From an uncultured bacterium (GTDB taxonomy: Bacteria > Bacillota > Clostridia > Lachnospirales > Lachnospiraceae), in contig CANDBT010000030.1 of NCBI GenBank assembly GCA_947383005.1, positions 1 to 56,087 on the forward strand: 56,087 nt of DNA. The letters are read 5' to 3'. Shown in pieces: positions 25,708 through 35,358 of the stretch. The notes beneath the pieces are model-generated. The model was not told the origin of the DNA, made no database searches, and worked only from the letters and a program-made list of their open reading frames with translations. A program made the position numbers and the translations under genes. The first letter of the stretch is position 1. Each line of letters begins with the position of its first letter.

Positions 25708-25736
25708 AAAAGGCAGGGGCATGGTTCCTGCTTTTT
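25708..25736 (+). terminator. Terminator after the amidohydrolase
   Basis: AAAAGGCAGG (25708-25717) pairs with CCTGCTTTTT (25727-25736), one G-U pair, with the T run forming the 3' arm and tail. Confidence 0.65.
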
Positions 25737-25830
25737 CTGTGCACAGGCCCGCATAAGGAAGTTTGCTGCTGGTGCAGCATACGGGCCGTGCGGCGAGAAG
25801 GGGAAGATGGCTCTTCCCTGATCGATTTTT

Positions 25831-25875
25831 TTCCATTAGGAAATCTGTCCTATGGAATAAAAAGCCCTCCGGGCA
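25831..25875 (+). repeat. Family B repeat, copy 3
   Basis: TTCCATTAGGA...TCCTATGGAA hairpin followed by TAAAAAGCCCTCCGGGC, the same tail as the copies before leuS. It lies just before the YitT gene. Confidence 0.7.
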
Positions 25876-25923
25876 GGAGTGCATATGATAACGGATATTA
25901 TTTTTGGAAGGAGAAGAAAGAAG

Positions 25924-26787
25924 ATGGATAAAAGATTCATGGTGATAGAACGGGCAAAAGATCTGTCCTATGATTTTGCCGGGGCATTTTTGCAGGCATT
26001 GGGGATATGGTGTTTTATTGAGCCGTGCCGGATTGCTCCGGGAGGTGTTTCCGGTATGGCGCTGCTGATAAACCATCTGGTTAATGTGCCTGTAGGTATA
26101 ATGACCCTGGCTTTGAATATTCCTCTTTTAATCAGTTCCTACCTTATGCTGGATCGAAAAATGACATTTAAAACAATCCAGACCGTGCTGATTATGTCGC
26201 TGGTGCTGGATGGGCTGGTGACCCCTTTCTTCCCCCAATATATAGGCGACAGGCTTATTTCTTCGGCATTTGGCGGGATTTTGGCAGGTGTGGGCATGGC
26301 ATTGATTTTTATGAGGGATTCCACAACCGGAGGCGGAGATATTATGGCCAAGCTTTTACAGAAAAAATTCCCTTATATGCACACCGGGTATGCGCTGATG
26401 CTTACGGATATGGTGGTAATCGGGACGTCCATCCTGGTTTTTAAAGATTTGGAGTCGGCCCTTTATGGTTTGATTTCCATGGTGGCATGTACGCAGACGA
26501 TTGACGCGATTTTATACGGAATGAATAAAGGAACCATGGTGATGATCCATTCGGCCAAAAACCGTATGATTGCCGACGACATTATGGAGCAGTTGGGCAG
26601 AGGAACTACTTTTTTTAAAAGTATCGGTGGGTTCAGCAAAAAGGACAGTGAAACACTAATCTGTATTGTAGACCGGAAGCAATTTTATCTGGTAAAGGAA
26701 ATTATCAATAATCATGACCCGGAAGCTTTTGTGGTGGTGGCGGAGACAAAGGAAACTTATGGGGAAGGTTTTTTGCGTATGAGGTGA
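25924..26787 (+). CDS. YitT family membrane protein
   Basis: A 287-residue YitT-family protein with about five or six transmembrane segments and a C-terminal cytoplasmic DUF2179 domain (about 215-285). Family motifs seen are the N-terminal FIEPCRIAPGGVSGMALLI (about 31-49), MRDSTTGGGDIMAKLL, and the last-domain TTFFKSIGGFSKKDSETLIC with VDRKQFYLVKEII. ATG 25924 has GGAAGGAGAAG before it; the longer ORF from 25879 starts in repeat sequence. The physiological role of YitT proteins in clostridia is not established. Confidence 0.88.
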   Translation: MDKRFMVIERAKDLSYDFAGAFLQALGIWCFIEPCRIAPGGVSGMALLINHLVNVPVGIMTLALNIPLLISSYLMLDRKMTFKTIQTVLIMSLVLDGLVTPFFPQYIGDRLISSAFGGILAGVGMALIFMRDSTTGGGDIMAKLLQKKFPYMHTGYALMLTDMVVIGTSILVFKDLESALYGLISMVACTQTIDAILYGMNKGTMVMIHSAKNRMIADDIMEQLGRGTTFFKSIGGFSKKDSETLICIVDRKQFYLVKEIINNHDPEAFVVVAETKETYGEGFLRMR

Positions 26788-26858
26788 GTTGCCCGGTCGG
26801 TGCTAAACAAGCGCCACTGACGCTTAGAACCCGCAAGCGATTTTAAATGGCGGTTTGA

Positions 26859-26911
26859 GTTGCTGTTCGCTGGGTACCAGTGAAACGTAACGAACGCATG
26901 CGAACAGCAAC
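26859..26911. repeat. GTTGCTGTTCGC hairpin repeat
   Basis: A perfect 12-bp inverted repeat, GTTGCTGTTCGC (26859-26870) and GCGAACAGCAAC (26900-26911), with an internal GTACCAGTGAAACGTAACG segment. It is related to the hairpin at 8019-8075. Confidence 0.65.
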
Positions 26912-26929
26912 AAGATTCCCGGACTTGGA

Positions 26930-26958
26930 TTGAAAAGCCGGAAAATTTATAGTATACT
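26930..26958 (+). promoter_or_regulatory. Promoter of the restriction-modification genes
   Basis: TTGAAA (26930-26935), spacer 17, TATACT (26953-26958), 38 bases before the start codon. It reads toward both RM genes. Confidence 0.8.
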
Positions 26959-26996
26959 ATGATAAACGATGATAACGGACAGCCAGGAGGCAGACT

Positions 26997-29900
26997 ATGA
27001 CCGGCAGTTTATGCAGAGGTGCTTTTGGAAGCAAAGAAGAGGCCAGGGCTGATATCCTCTGGCGGATACAGCGCTACAGAGAGGGCTTAAAGCAGTACAG
27101 AAGCCCTCTTTATAATGAGACTCAGGTGCGGGTGGATTTTATCAACCCTTTTTTCCGGGCGCTCGGCTGGGATGTGGATAATTCTGCCGGATTGCCGCAG
27201 CATTTTCGCGAGGTAACTCATGAAGCGGTGGTGTCGGTGGAGGAAAACGGCAGGAGAAGGACCAAAAAGCCGGATTATTCGTTTAGAGTCGGTACGGAGA
27301 CGTTGTTCTATTTGGAAGCAAAAAAACCGTATGTGGATATTACCTCCGATCCGGCCCCGGCTTTTCAGCTTCGCCGTTATGGGTGGAGCGGCAATTTGAA
27401 AATATCGGTATTGACAAATTATCATGATCTTTATCTGTATGATTGTACGGTTCGTCCGATGGAGTATGACGACGTAGGAACGGCGTTGATCGCACATTAT
27501 ACTTATGAAGAATACGGAGAAAAATTTGACGAGATTTATTCTCTGCTATCGAAGGAAGCCGTGCTGTCCGGGGAGTTTGAACAGCGGTTTTTGCATGTGC
27601 AGGGCGCGTTTAAAAGGGAGCCTTTTGACGAATATTTCCTCAGGCAGATTCAGGAATGGAGGATTTTGCTGGGGGAGGATATTGCGGCGGCAAATCCCCG
27701 GATTGACGAGGCAACGCTGAATATATGTGTGCAGAGGATTATCAACCGGATTATTTTTTTGCGTATTTGCGAGGACAGGAGTTTTGAACATTACGAAACA
27801 TTGAAGGAAATTGACAGTTATGAGGAGCTGAAAGCTTTATTTGCCATAGCGGATAAAAAGTATGATTCGGGTTTGTTCGGGCTCTTGGAAGAGGATTCCC
27901 TGAGTTTGTCTGATCATGTGCTGATTGAGATTTTCCGAAGCCTTTATTATCCCAGTAATTCTTATGAATTCAGTGTGGTTGATCCTTATATTATCGGACA
28001 GATTTATGAGTTGTTTCTCGAAGAAAAGCTGGTTATCGAACCGGGAGGAAAGATTGCCTGCGAAAGAAAACAGGAAGTCGTGGATTCTCAGGGAGTCGTG
28101 AATACGCCTAAAAACGTGACGGATATTATTGTAGAACAGACACTGGTTTTGCTGTATAGAGGGAAGACGATCGAGGAGGTAAAAGATTATCGCATTGCGG
28201 ATATTTGCTGTGGTTCCGGAAATTTTCTTTTATCGGCATATGAATATATCATGAATTTTTATCTGGAAAAATTTATCACAGATGAGAAGGAAGAGGCTCT
28301 GGAGCAGGGGAAGATTTACCAGATTCCCGGCGGCAGCCAATATGGTCTTTCCTATGCTGTGCGCAGAGAGATTTTGACCAACAATATCTGGGGGACGGAT
28401 ATTGATCCGCTGGCGGTCGAAGTGACAAAATTCAGTTTGTTTTTAAAGGCTTTGGAAGGGGCAACCGCCGGGGAGCTTGATACATTTTCCGGCAGCAATA
28501 CCGCCAAAGTGCTGCCTGATCTTGAACGGAATATTAAGAATGGCAACAGCCTGGTAGACACATCATATGCCCATTTTGACCAGGGGGTTTATCGGAACTT
28601 AGAGAAACTCGGCCGTATCCGGATGTTCGATTGGAAGTACGAATTCGGCGGTCATGGATTCGATGCGGTTATCGGGAATCCGCCGTATATACGTGTGCAA
28701 AATATGGTCCATTATTCTCCGGAAGAGTATTCTTTTTATAAAAGTGAGTACGCCGAATATCAGACGGCATCTTCCGATTTGCTGGATAAATATTATCTGT
28801 TTATGGAAAAGGGACTTTCTCTGCTCAATCCCAAAGGCTTTTTGGGATATATTGTGCCTCACAAATTTATGACTATCCGCTCGGGTGAAGGTCTGAGAAG
28901 ACTCTTGTCTGACAAGAAGAGCGTCAGGAAAATTATCCATTTCGGTACGATTCAGGTATTCAAAGCCAGAAGTACCTATACCTGTATCCTAATTTTGGGA
29001 AAAGCGCCGACGGATAGTTTTTCCATCGGATTTGTCCAGGACTGGAACAGGTTTTTGTTTGAGCATGATCTGGAATGCAGCACATATCCGGCGGATTTTA
29101 TCGGTGCGCCGCCATGGATTTTCCTGCCTCAGTCCATAGATAAAAAGCTGGTGGATTTGGAGGATTCCTGCTCGGAATTGGAGCAGTTGGCGGATATATT
29201 TGTGGGAGTACAGACCAGCGCCGATAAGCTATATATTATCCAGGAAAACCAGGAAGATGAGCAGTATATTTATTTTACGGACAAGGATAATAATGCCCGG
29301 AAAATTGAAAAGGGCATACTGCGAAAGAGCGTTTATGATGCCAGGCTGACCAGGTATGAGCCGATAGAGGCCAACAGTTATATTATTTATCCGTATCGGG
29401 AGATAAAGGGGAAGCCGGTACTTTACCCATTGTCGGAAATGGAGGAGAAGTATCCTTTTGCGTGGGAATATCTGTGTAGCTATAAGGCCGAGCTGGAAAG
29501 GCGGAATATGCCGGGGCGGAATGAAGAAAACTGGTATGCTTATGGACGGAGCCAGAGCATAAAACGTTTCATGAAGGGGGAGCATTTGATTTGGCCGGTG
29601 TTGTCATTGGCGGCGAATTATGTTTATGATCGGGAAATGGTGGTATTTACCGGCGGGGGAAATGGCCCGTTTTATGGACTGGAGCTGAAAAAAGATGTCA
29701 GGGAGTCGATTTTTTACGTGCAGGCTGTTTTGAATCACTGGCTTTTGGAGACGTTGGTGAAAAGCAGGGCAAGCACTTTCAGAGGAGGTTATTATTCTCA
29801 TGGCAAGCAATTTATTGCCAAATTGCCCATCTATCGTATTGATTTTTCCAATCGGGAGCAGGTCAGGCTGCATGACGAGATTGTGGAAAAGGTTCATATC

Positions 29901-30050
29901 CTGGAAAATTTGTCTCTTCAGAGGCGGATGGCAGGAAATCATGCCCAGGCTGGTTTGTTCGCCCGTTCAGTTCAGGCGGTTGAACAGGAACTGAATGCGG
30001 TTATTGACCGGCTTTATGGAGTACAAGATATAAGGGAAGGGCAGCGGTAA
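26997..30050 (+). CDS. Type IIG restriction endonuclease-methyltransferase (Eco57I-like)
   Basis: A 1017-residue fusion of an endonuclease with an N6-adenine DNA methyltransferase. The N-terminal nuclease shows a PD-(D/E)xK pattern: Asp93 in KPDYSF and Glu107-x-Lys109 in YLEAKKP. Methylase motif I is ADICCGSGNFLLSAYEY from residue 401 and motif IV is NPPY at 561-564. A C-terminal target-recognition region of the TaqI-C/Eco57I kind follows from about residue 690. The start follows AGGAGG by six bases. A separate methyltransferase lies 54 bases downstream. A 1000-residue RM protein plus a 540-residue methylase is the known Eco57I/AcuI architecture, so cleavage at a fixed distance from an asymmetric site is expected. 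The recognition sequence cannot be read from this sequence. Confidence 0.92.
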   Translation: MTGSLCRGAFGSKEEARADILWRIQRYREGLKQYRSPLYNETQVRVDFINPFFRALGWDVDNSAGLPQHFREVTHEAVVSVEENGRRRTKKPDYSFRVGTETLFYLEAKKPYVDITSDPAPAFQLRRYGWSGNLKISVLTNYHDLYLYDCTVRPMEYDDVGTALIAHYTYEEYGEKFDEIYSLLSKEAVLSGEFEQRFLHVQGAFKREPFDEYFLRQIQEWRILLGEDIAAANPRIDEATLNICVQRIINRIIFLRICEDRSFEHYETLKEIDSYEELKALFAIADKKYDSGLFGLLEEDSLSLSDHVLIEIFRSLYYPSNSYEFSVVDPYIIGQIYELFLEEKLVIEPGGKIACERKQEVVDSQGVVNTPKNVTDIIVEQTLVLLYRGKTIEEVKDYRIADICCGSGNFLLSAYEYIMNFYLEKFITDEKEEALEQGKIYQIPGGSQYGLSYAVRREILTNNIWGTDIDPLAVEVTKFSLFLKALEGATAGELDTFSGSNTAKVLPDLERNIKNGNSLVDTSYAHFDQGVYRNLEKLGRIRMFDWKYEFGGHGFDAVIGNPPYIRVQNMVHYSPEEYSFYKSEYAEYQTASSDLLDKYYLFMEKGLSLLNPKGFLGYIVPHKFMTIRSGEGLRRLLSDKKSVRKIIHFGTIQVFKARSTYTCILILGKAPTDSFSIGFVQDWNRFLFEHDLECSTYPADFIGAPPWIFLPQSIDKKLVDLEDSCSELEQLADIFVGVQTSADKLYIIQENQEDEQYIYFTDKDNNARKIEKGILRKSVYDARLTRYEPIEANSYIIYPYREIKGKPVLYPLSEMEEKYPFAWEYLCSYKAELERRNMPGRNEENWYAYGRSQSIKRFMKGEHLIWPVLSLAANYVYDREMVVFTGGGNGPFYGLELKKDVRESIFYVQAVLNHWLLETLVKSRASTFRGGYYSHGKQFIAKLPIYRIDFSNREQVRLHDEIVEKVHILENLSLQRRMAGNHAQAGLFARSVQAVEQELNAVIDRLYGVQDIREGQR

Positions 30051-30104
30051 AAGCAAAGGATAATCAGGGAAACGCAAAAAAGCTCGGAAGGACAGAGGAA
30101 AAAT

Positions 30105-31724
30105 ATGAAAGCAGCGGATGGTTATAATAAATTGAGGGGCGGCTATTATACTCCCGTGGATATTGCGCGGTTTATTGTCGATTGGGCCGTTCGGTCCGGT
30201 GAGGAACAAATTTTAGAGCCAAGCTGCGGGGACGGAAGTTTCCTTGGGGCAATCAGGGGAAAACTGCAGGCGGCCGGCAGAAAGGCGGAACAAATCCGCA
30301 GCCAGGTGATGGGGATAGAGCTGGATAAAGATGAGGCCGCTAAAGCAGCCGCCTGGGAAACTACCGTGGTCAATGAAGACTTTTTTACTTACTATAAATC
30401 CGACATTGAGGGAAAGAAAAAATTTGATGTCATTGTCGGTAATCCTCCTTTTATCCGTTATCAGAATTTTAATGAAGAATACCGGACAATCGCGTTTGCC
30501 CTTTTGAAAGAGCATGGTTTCCATCCCAACAGATTGACGAATATCTGGCTGCCTTTTCTTGTCCTTTCCGCCAAGGCGCTAAAGGAAAACGGCAGGATCG
30601 GCATGGTCATCCCGGCGGAATTGTTTCAGGTGGATTATGCGGCGGAGGCCCGTCTGTTCTTAAGCGAATATTTTGAGAGCCTGACCCTGATTACGTTTAA
30701 GCGGTTGATTTTTGAGGATATTCAGCAGGAAGTGGTGCTTTTGTTAGGGGAAAAATCTTACGGACGGAAGGGTATCCGGGTGGTTGAACTGGAAAGTTTG
30801 GAAGAGCTGGCAAACCGGGGCCTTTCCTGCCTTATGGATGCGGAAGTGAAGGTGTTGGATCATAGCCGGGAAAAGTGGGTGAAGTATTATCTGACCAATG
30901 AAGAGCTTAAGCTGCTGAACAGGCTGAATCATGACGAACGGATTACCGGCGTGGAAGAGCTTTACGAGGTGAATGTGGGCCTGGTCAGCGGGGAGAATGA
31001 TTTTTTCCTGACGAATAAGGATACCGTATGCCGTTATGGCCTGGAAGCGGATACCACGCCGGTAATCAGCCGTGCGGAGCAGGTCCGGGGCATCCTCCTT
31101 ATGGAGGAGGACTATGTGAATCTGGCCAATATGGGAAAGCGGGTTTATATTTTTACTCCCGGTAATGAACCGCTTGAGCAGCTCAGCGAGAGCGCCAGGA
31201 GATATATCGAGTGGGGGGAAGGGCAGGGATTTGACAAAAATTATAAATGCCGGGTGCGGAAACGGTGGTACCATGTCCCTCAGTCCTGGCAGGCCGACGC
31301 TTTTTTAATCCGGCAGGCGAACTTGTATCCCAAGATGATTGTCAATTGTGCGGGAGCATTGGTGACTGACACGCTGCATAAAGTCCGTTTTCGGGAAGGA
31401 GTGGACGGAAAAGCGGTGGCAAGCGCTTTTTTAAACAGTTATACCCTGGCGCTGAGTGAAACCTTGGGGCGCAGTTATGGCGGTGGGGTATTGACTTTCG
31501 AGCCGGGGGAGATGCGCAGGATGCGTATACCCATGGCCGGCGCCTCCCGGCTTGAGCCGGAGAAAATCGACGGGCTTCAGCGGCAGGGAAAGTATGAGGA
31601 GATTCTTGATTATACCGATTCCGTTTTGCTGCTGGAGGGTCTGGGGCTAAGCCGGGAGGAAGCGGGAATGCTGCGCCGGATCTGGGAAAAAATGAGAAAC
31701 CGGCGCCTGAGCCGTAAAAAATAG
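30105..31724 (+). CDS. N6-adenine DNA methyltransferase of the Eco57I-like system
   Basis: A 539-residue class I SAM-dependent methyltransferase. An opening LRGGYYTPVDIARFIVDWAV is typical of Eco57I/TaqI-type enzymes. Motif I LEPSCGDGSFL starts at residue 37 and motif IV NPPF is at 113-116. The C-terminal half carries the recognition domain, with TLGRSYGGGVLTFEPGEMRR near residues 454-473. It has no nuclease motif, so it should protect host DNA at the site cut by the upstream fusion enzyme. It lies 54 bases after that gene and has a modest GAGGAAAAAT ribosome-binding site. It ends eight bases before the convergent LysR gene. Confidence 0.9.
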   Translation: MKAADGYNKLRGGYYTPVDIARFIVDWAVRSGEEQILEPSCGDGSFLGAIRGKLQAAGRKAEQIRSQVMGIELDKDEAAKAAAWETTVVNEDFFTYYKSDIEGKKKFDVIVGNPPFIRYQNFNEEYRTIAFALLKEHGFHPNRLTNIWLPFLVLSAKALKENGRIGMVIPAELFQVDYAAEARLFLSEYFESLTLITFKRLIFEDIQQEVVLLLGEKSYGRKGIRVVELESLEELANRGLSCLMDAEVKVLDHSREKWVKYYLTNEELKLLNRLNHDERITGVEELYEVNVGLVSGENDFFLTNKDTVCRYGLEADTTPVISRAEQVRGILLMEEDYVNLANMGKRVYIFTPGNEPLEQLSESARRYIEWGEGQGFDKNYKCRVRKRWYHVPQSWQADAFLIRQANLYPKMIVNCAGALVTDTLHKVRFREGVDGKAVASAFLNSYTLALSETLGRSYGGGVLTFEPGEMRRMRIPMAGASRLEPEKIDGLQRQGKYEEILDYTDSVLLLEGLGLSREEAGMLRRIWEKMRNRRLSRKK

Positions 31725-31732
31725 CGTTTTGT

Positions 31733-32644
31733 TCAGGTGAAGTTTTTTACAATGGTAATATATTCCCTGGCATGATAGGGAAGATAGCTGCCGCGGCGGA
31801 AGGCAGCTACAAAATCCACAGTGGTGCAAGGATGGCCGACAGAAAAACAGGCGATGTCATTTTTGACCATACGGATATGTTTTAAATGGGTTTCTGTCAC
31901 AAAACAACAGCCATATCCGCTTGCAGCCAGCATAACGGCTGCGGGGATATTGCTGCTTTGAAGTTTGATTTGAGGGGCAAAACCGTATTCTTTAAAAAGC
32001 TGGTCTACCGTCTGGCGGGTCCGCTGCCCGGGAATCTGCATGAGGAATGCTTCATCGGCGAGGAGCTGCAGATCCATCCAGGGGTATTTACATTCCTCCC
32101 GGGGCACGCCGAGCCCGGCAAGCGGATGACGGCCGGGCATGACCAGGAGCACTTCTTCATGGCTGATAATTTCATAGTCGATATCTGGGCTTTTGACTGG
32201 AAGGTTAAAAAATGCCAGGTCAGCCTCCCCATTTAAAATCATGCCTTCCAGCAGGCTGGAATGTTCCTCAAGGATATCAAGATTTACATTTGGATATCTT
32301 TGGTGGAAAACAGGAAGCGTACAGGGAAGCATATAGGTTCCGCGCATAGTAGGGAAGGCGATTTTTAGGGAACCATGATTGTTCCGTATGATATCGTTCA
32401 TTTCTTGATCCAATTCTTTTTTCAAATTTAAAATTTCTGTGGCTTTCGCCACATACCGTTCCCCGGCATAAGTCAGGATAAAGCGGTGTCCCAATTTCCG
32501 AAATAATTTCTGCCCCAATGTTTTTTCCAGATTTTGAAGAAATTTCGTTAAAGTTGGCTGCGTGAGGTATAAGGAATCCGCAGCCTTTGTGATATTCTGA
32601 TATTTGGCTATTGCCAGCACATAGGATAAGTCTTTAAAATCCAT
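31733..32644 (-). CDS. LysR family transcriptional regulator
   Basis: A 303-residue LysR-type regulator. The DNA-binding domain (about 1-65) contains QNITKAADSLYLTQPTLTKF, followed by the periplasmic-binding-like effector domain. ATG 32644 (MDFKDL) is preferred over a GTG nine bases upstream because GAGGTGA lies six bases before it. It is divergent from a prpF-like gene and an organic-acid carrier across about 230 bases of A/T-rich DNA, the usual arrangement for a LysR regulator and its target. The inducer is probably a di- or tricarboxylate. Confidence 0.92.
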   Translation of the reverse strand: MDFKDLSYVLAIAKYQNITKAADSLYLTQPTLTKFLQNLEKTLGQKLFRKLGHRFILTYAGERYVAKATEILNLKKELDQEMNDIIRNNHGSLKIAFPTMRGTYMLPCTLPVFHQRYPNVNLDILEEHSSLLEGMILNGEADLAFFNLPVKSPDIDYEIISHEEVLLVMPGRHPLAGLGVPREECKYPWMDLQLLADEAFLMQIPGQRTRQTVDQLFKEYGFAPQIKLQSSNIPAAVMLAASGYGCCFVTETHLKHIRMVKNDIACFSVGHPCTTVDFVAAFRRGSYLPYHAREYITIVKNFT

Positions 32645-32875
32645 GGCAGTCACCTCATATAGTAAGATTCCTTAAGTGTACAATAAAAAATAAAAAAAAT
32701 CTATAGTTTAAATAAAAATAATGAATTTCATTTCTGCCATTGTCTGTGTTATGATAAAACCATCAAAAAAAGAAACCCAATGCCGGTATTGGAGCAGGAA
32801 ATCAGCGGTTTGGCCAACTGCTATTCCCCAAATTTTAATCAACGTTTTCATCAGCGATATGAGGAGGAATATTTC

Positions 32876-34033
32876 ATGGAAAGCAAAAACCAGAATTTTT
32901 ATAAGCTCCCGGTTACGATTATGCGTGGCGGAACCAGCAAGGGTGTATATATGTTAAAAGAGGATCTCCCTGAAGACCAGGGGAAATGGGAATCTCTGCT
33001 GTTAAGAATGATGGGGAGCCCGGACAAGAAACAGATTGACGGGCTTGGCGGTTCACAGTCCGTGACCAGCAAGGTTGCCATCGTCAGCCGTTCGTCCCGC
33101 CCGGATGCGGATGTGGATTATACATTTGCCCAGGTGTCGGTAGATAAACCATTAGTCAGCTATAAAGGGAATTGCGGGAATATTTCCTCGGGAGTCGGGC
33201 CTTTTGCCATAGAAAAAGGGCTGGTAGAAGCAAAGGAAGGAAAGACTACGGTCAGGATTTACAATACCAATACAGATAAAATAATCGCTGCAGAAGTAAA
33301 TACCGCAGATGGGGAAGTAGTATATGATGGGGATTTTTGTATTGCCGGGGTGCCGGGGACGGCATCGCCGATACGCCTGAAATTTGTAGATCCGGCAGGG
33401 ACTTTGGGAAAGGGCCTCCTGCCGACCGGAAATGCCGTCGATATTTTGGAGATCCCCGGTTTTGGCCCGGTTCAGGCGTCGATTATCGATGCGGCCAACC
33501 CCCTGGTCTTTGTAAGGGCAAAAGACTTAGGGCTGACCGGCTTAGAACTGCCGGATGATTTGAATGCAAATCAGGAAAAATTGTCCCTCTTGGAAGCAGT
33601 AAGAGGTATGGCGGCGGTGAAACTCGGATTGATTGAGGATTATACCCGCTCCGCATGGGAAACGCCGGGAATCCCCAAAATGACTTTTGTCTCGGAGGCG
33701 GAAGATTATATGACCTCTGACGGACGGGAACTCAAAAAAGAGAGCATAGATTTGCTGTCGAGGATGATGTCCATGCAGAAAGCGCATCCCAGTTATGCGA
33801 TGACAGGGGCTATGTGTACGGCAGCGGCGGCGGTGGTTCCGGGAAGCATTGTCAACCAGGTTCTGGCAGAAGATGTAGATACGGGCTTCATCCATATCGG
33901 CCATCCCGGCGGAGTGCTTGAGTGTGGCGTTGATTACCAGGAAAATGGCGGAATGCCGCTTATCGAAGATACTTTTGGTTTCCGTACGGCAAACCTTTTG
34001 CTGGAAGGAAACGCAAAAATCCGGTGGAAATGA
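32876..34033 (+). CDS. PrpF family isomerase
   Basis: A 385-residue PrpF-family protein with the diaminopimelate-epimerase fold. The family interconverts double-bond isomers of unsaturated di/tricarboxylates (methylaconitate, 4-oxalomesaconate, methylitaconate). Motifs seen are IMRGGTSKGVYMLKEDLP (about residues 15-32), GLGGSQSVTSKVAIV, YKGNCGNISSGVGPFAIEKG with the catalytic-region cysteine (about 97-116), and MTGAMCTAAAAVVPGS with a second cysteine (about 309-324). The start follows GAGGAGG by nine bases. With a divergent LysR regulator and a downstream MatC-like carrier it suggests use of an imported unsaturated carboxylate. The exact substrate is not determined. Confidence 0.9.
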   Translation: MESKNQNFYKLPVTIMRGGTSKGVYMLKEDLPEDQGKWESLLLRMMGSPDKKQIDGLGGSQSVTSKVAIVSRSSRPDADVDYTFAQVSVDKPLVSYKGNCGNISSGVGPFAIEKGLVEAKEGKTTVRIYNTNTDKIIAAEVNTADGEVVYDGDFCIAGVPGTASPIRLKFVDPAGTLGKGLLPTGNAVDILEIPGFGPVQASIIDAANPLVFVRAKDLGLTGLELPDDLNANQEKLSLLEAVRGMAAVKLGLIEDYTRSAWETPGIPKMTFVSEAEDYMTSDGRELKKESIDLLSRMMSMQKAHPSYAMTGAMCTAAAAVVPGSIVNQVLAEDVDTGFIHIGHPGGVLECGVDYQENGGMPLIEDTFGFRTANLLLEGNAKIRWK

Positions 34034-34092
34034 TTTTGGATGTTTTTAGGGTTGCGGGACAACATTTATTTTATATACAGGAGGATAAGGTT

Positions 34093-35358
34093 ATGAACCT
34101 TGCTATACTATCGTTGATTGTGCTGGCTATTGTGGTCGCTATCGGTTTTATCAAAAAAGTAAACCTTGGTTTCCTTTCCCTTGGCGTAGCTTTTCTTTTG
34201 GGAACGGCAGGAGGCATGACGGCAAAAGAGATTACTGCCGGATTCAGCAGCTCCATGTTTGTTACTTTGGTTGGCGTAACTTTTCTGTTTGGCATGGCGT
34301 CCAACAACGGGACATTGGATCTCTTTTCCAAAAAAATTGTAGCGCTGGTCGGCAAACATACGATTTTGATACCGATTTTGATGTTCTTTCTTTCTGCATT
34401 TATTTCTGCTATCGGCCCAGGTCATATTGCAGCAGGGATTTTGATGACGACTTTTGCCATGTATCTTGCCTTTGAAATGGACATTAACCCCATGGCAACG
34501 GCACTTTATGCGAAACTCGGGGCCAATGCAGGCTGTGCTTCGGTGCTTTCCCTGACGGGGATTTTGGCGAGAAACTTGTCGGAACCACTTGGCTACAGCG
34601 GTTTCGGGCTGCACCTGTTCTTATCTACTTTAGTGTCCGGATTTTTGTTTACACTTGTTGTATATGTCCTTTATAAAGGTTATCGGGTTAAAGCGGACAA
34701 CCGGCTGAAATTTTCGGATATCCCCAAATTTAACCGCGACCAGCTTTTTACGATTGGTGCAATTATTGTGATGGTGGTTTGTTGTATCGGCTTTAAGCTG
34801 GATACAGGATTGTTTGCCTTTGCAGCGGCCGGAGTACTGATTCTGCTGGGCGTTGTGGACGAGAAGAAAGCCATCAAGGGAATTCCCTGGGGAACGCTTG
34901 TCTTTATCTGCGGGGTTGGGGCTTTGGTCAATGTAATCGACAATCTTGGGGGAATTACCTTGGTTTCAGACCTGCTGACCGGTATGATGAGCGCCCGTAC
35001 GGCGACCCCGATTCTTGCGGCAACATCCGGCATCCTTTCCTGGGTCAGTTCGACAACGGGAGTAGTTATGCCGGCGCTCTATCCGATTGCGGCAAGCGTT
35101 TGTGAAACATTTGGGGAAGGAGTCCGCTATGTTGAGCTGATTTCTGCGATAACGGCTACATCCTTCGCCGCCGCGATCAGCCCGCTTTCTACGGGAGGCG
35201 CGATTATCATGTCTTCATATTCTGCCGCTAGAGAAACTTCGACAGAAGAGTTAAATAAGATGTTCCGGACGCTGTTTCTCTTGTCTGTCGGGAATGTATG
35301 CCTGAATGTGCTGCTGTCAGCGTTGGGAGTGTTTAATTTGGGGGGATTGTTTTATTAA
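34093..35358 (+). CDS. SLC13/MatC-like organic acid transporter
   Basis: A 421-residue hydrophobic protein of the ion-transporter superfamily, resembling the MatC N-terminal/DASS type of dicarboxylate carriers. It has about 11-12 transmembrane helices. Conserved stretches are GVTFLFGMASNNGTLDLFSK (about residues 63-82), SAIGPGHIAAGILMTTF, WVSSTTGVVMPALYPIA and AAISPLSTGGAIIMSSYS, the last two resembling the paired substrate-site turns of this superfamily. ATG 34093 follows GGAGGATAAGG. It lies 59 bases after prpF and is predicted to be co-transcribed, supplying the carboxylate acted on by PrpF. Confidence 0.86.
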   Translation: MNLAILSLIVLAIVVAIGFIKKVNLGFLSLGVAFLLGTAGGMTAKEITAGFSSSMFVTLVGVTFLFGMASNNGTLDLFSKKIVALVGKHTILIPILMFFLSAFISAIGPGHIAAGILMTTFAMYLAFEMDINPMATALYAKLGANAGCASVLSLTGILARNLSEPLGYSGFGLHLFLSTLVSGFLFTLVVYVLYKGYRVKADNRLKFSDIPKFNRDQLFTIGAIIVMVVCCIGFKLDTGLFAFAAAGVLILLGVVDEKKAIKGIPWGTLVFICGVGALVNVIDNLGGITLVSDLLTGMMSARTATPILAATSGILSWVSSTTGVVMPALYPIAASVCETFGEGVRYVELISAITATSFAAAISPLSTGGAIIMSSYSAARETSTEELNKMFRTLFLLSVGNVCLNVLLSALGVFNLGGLFY

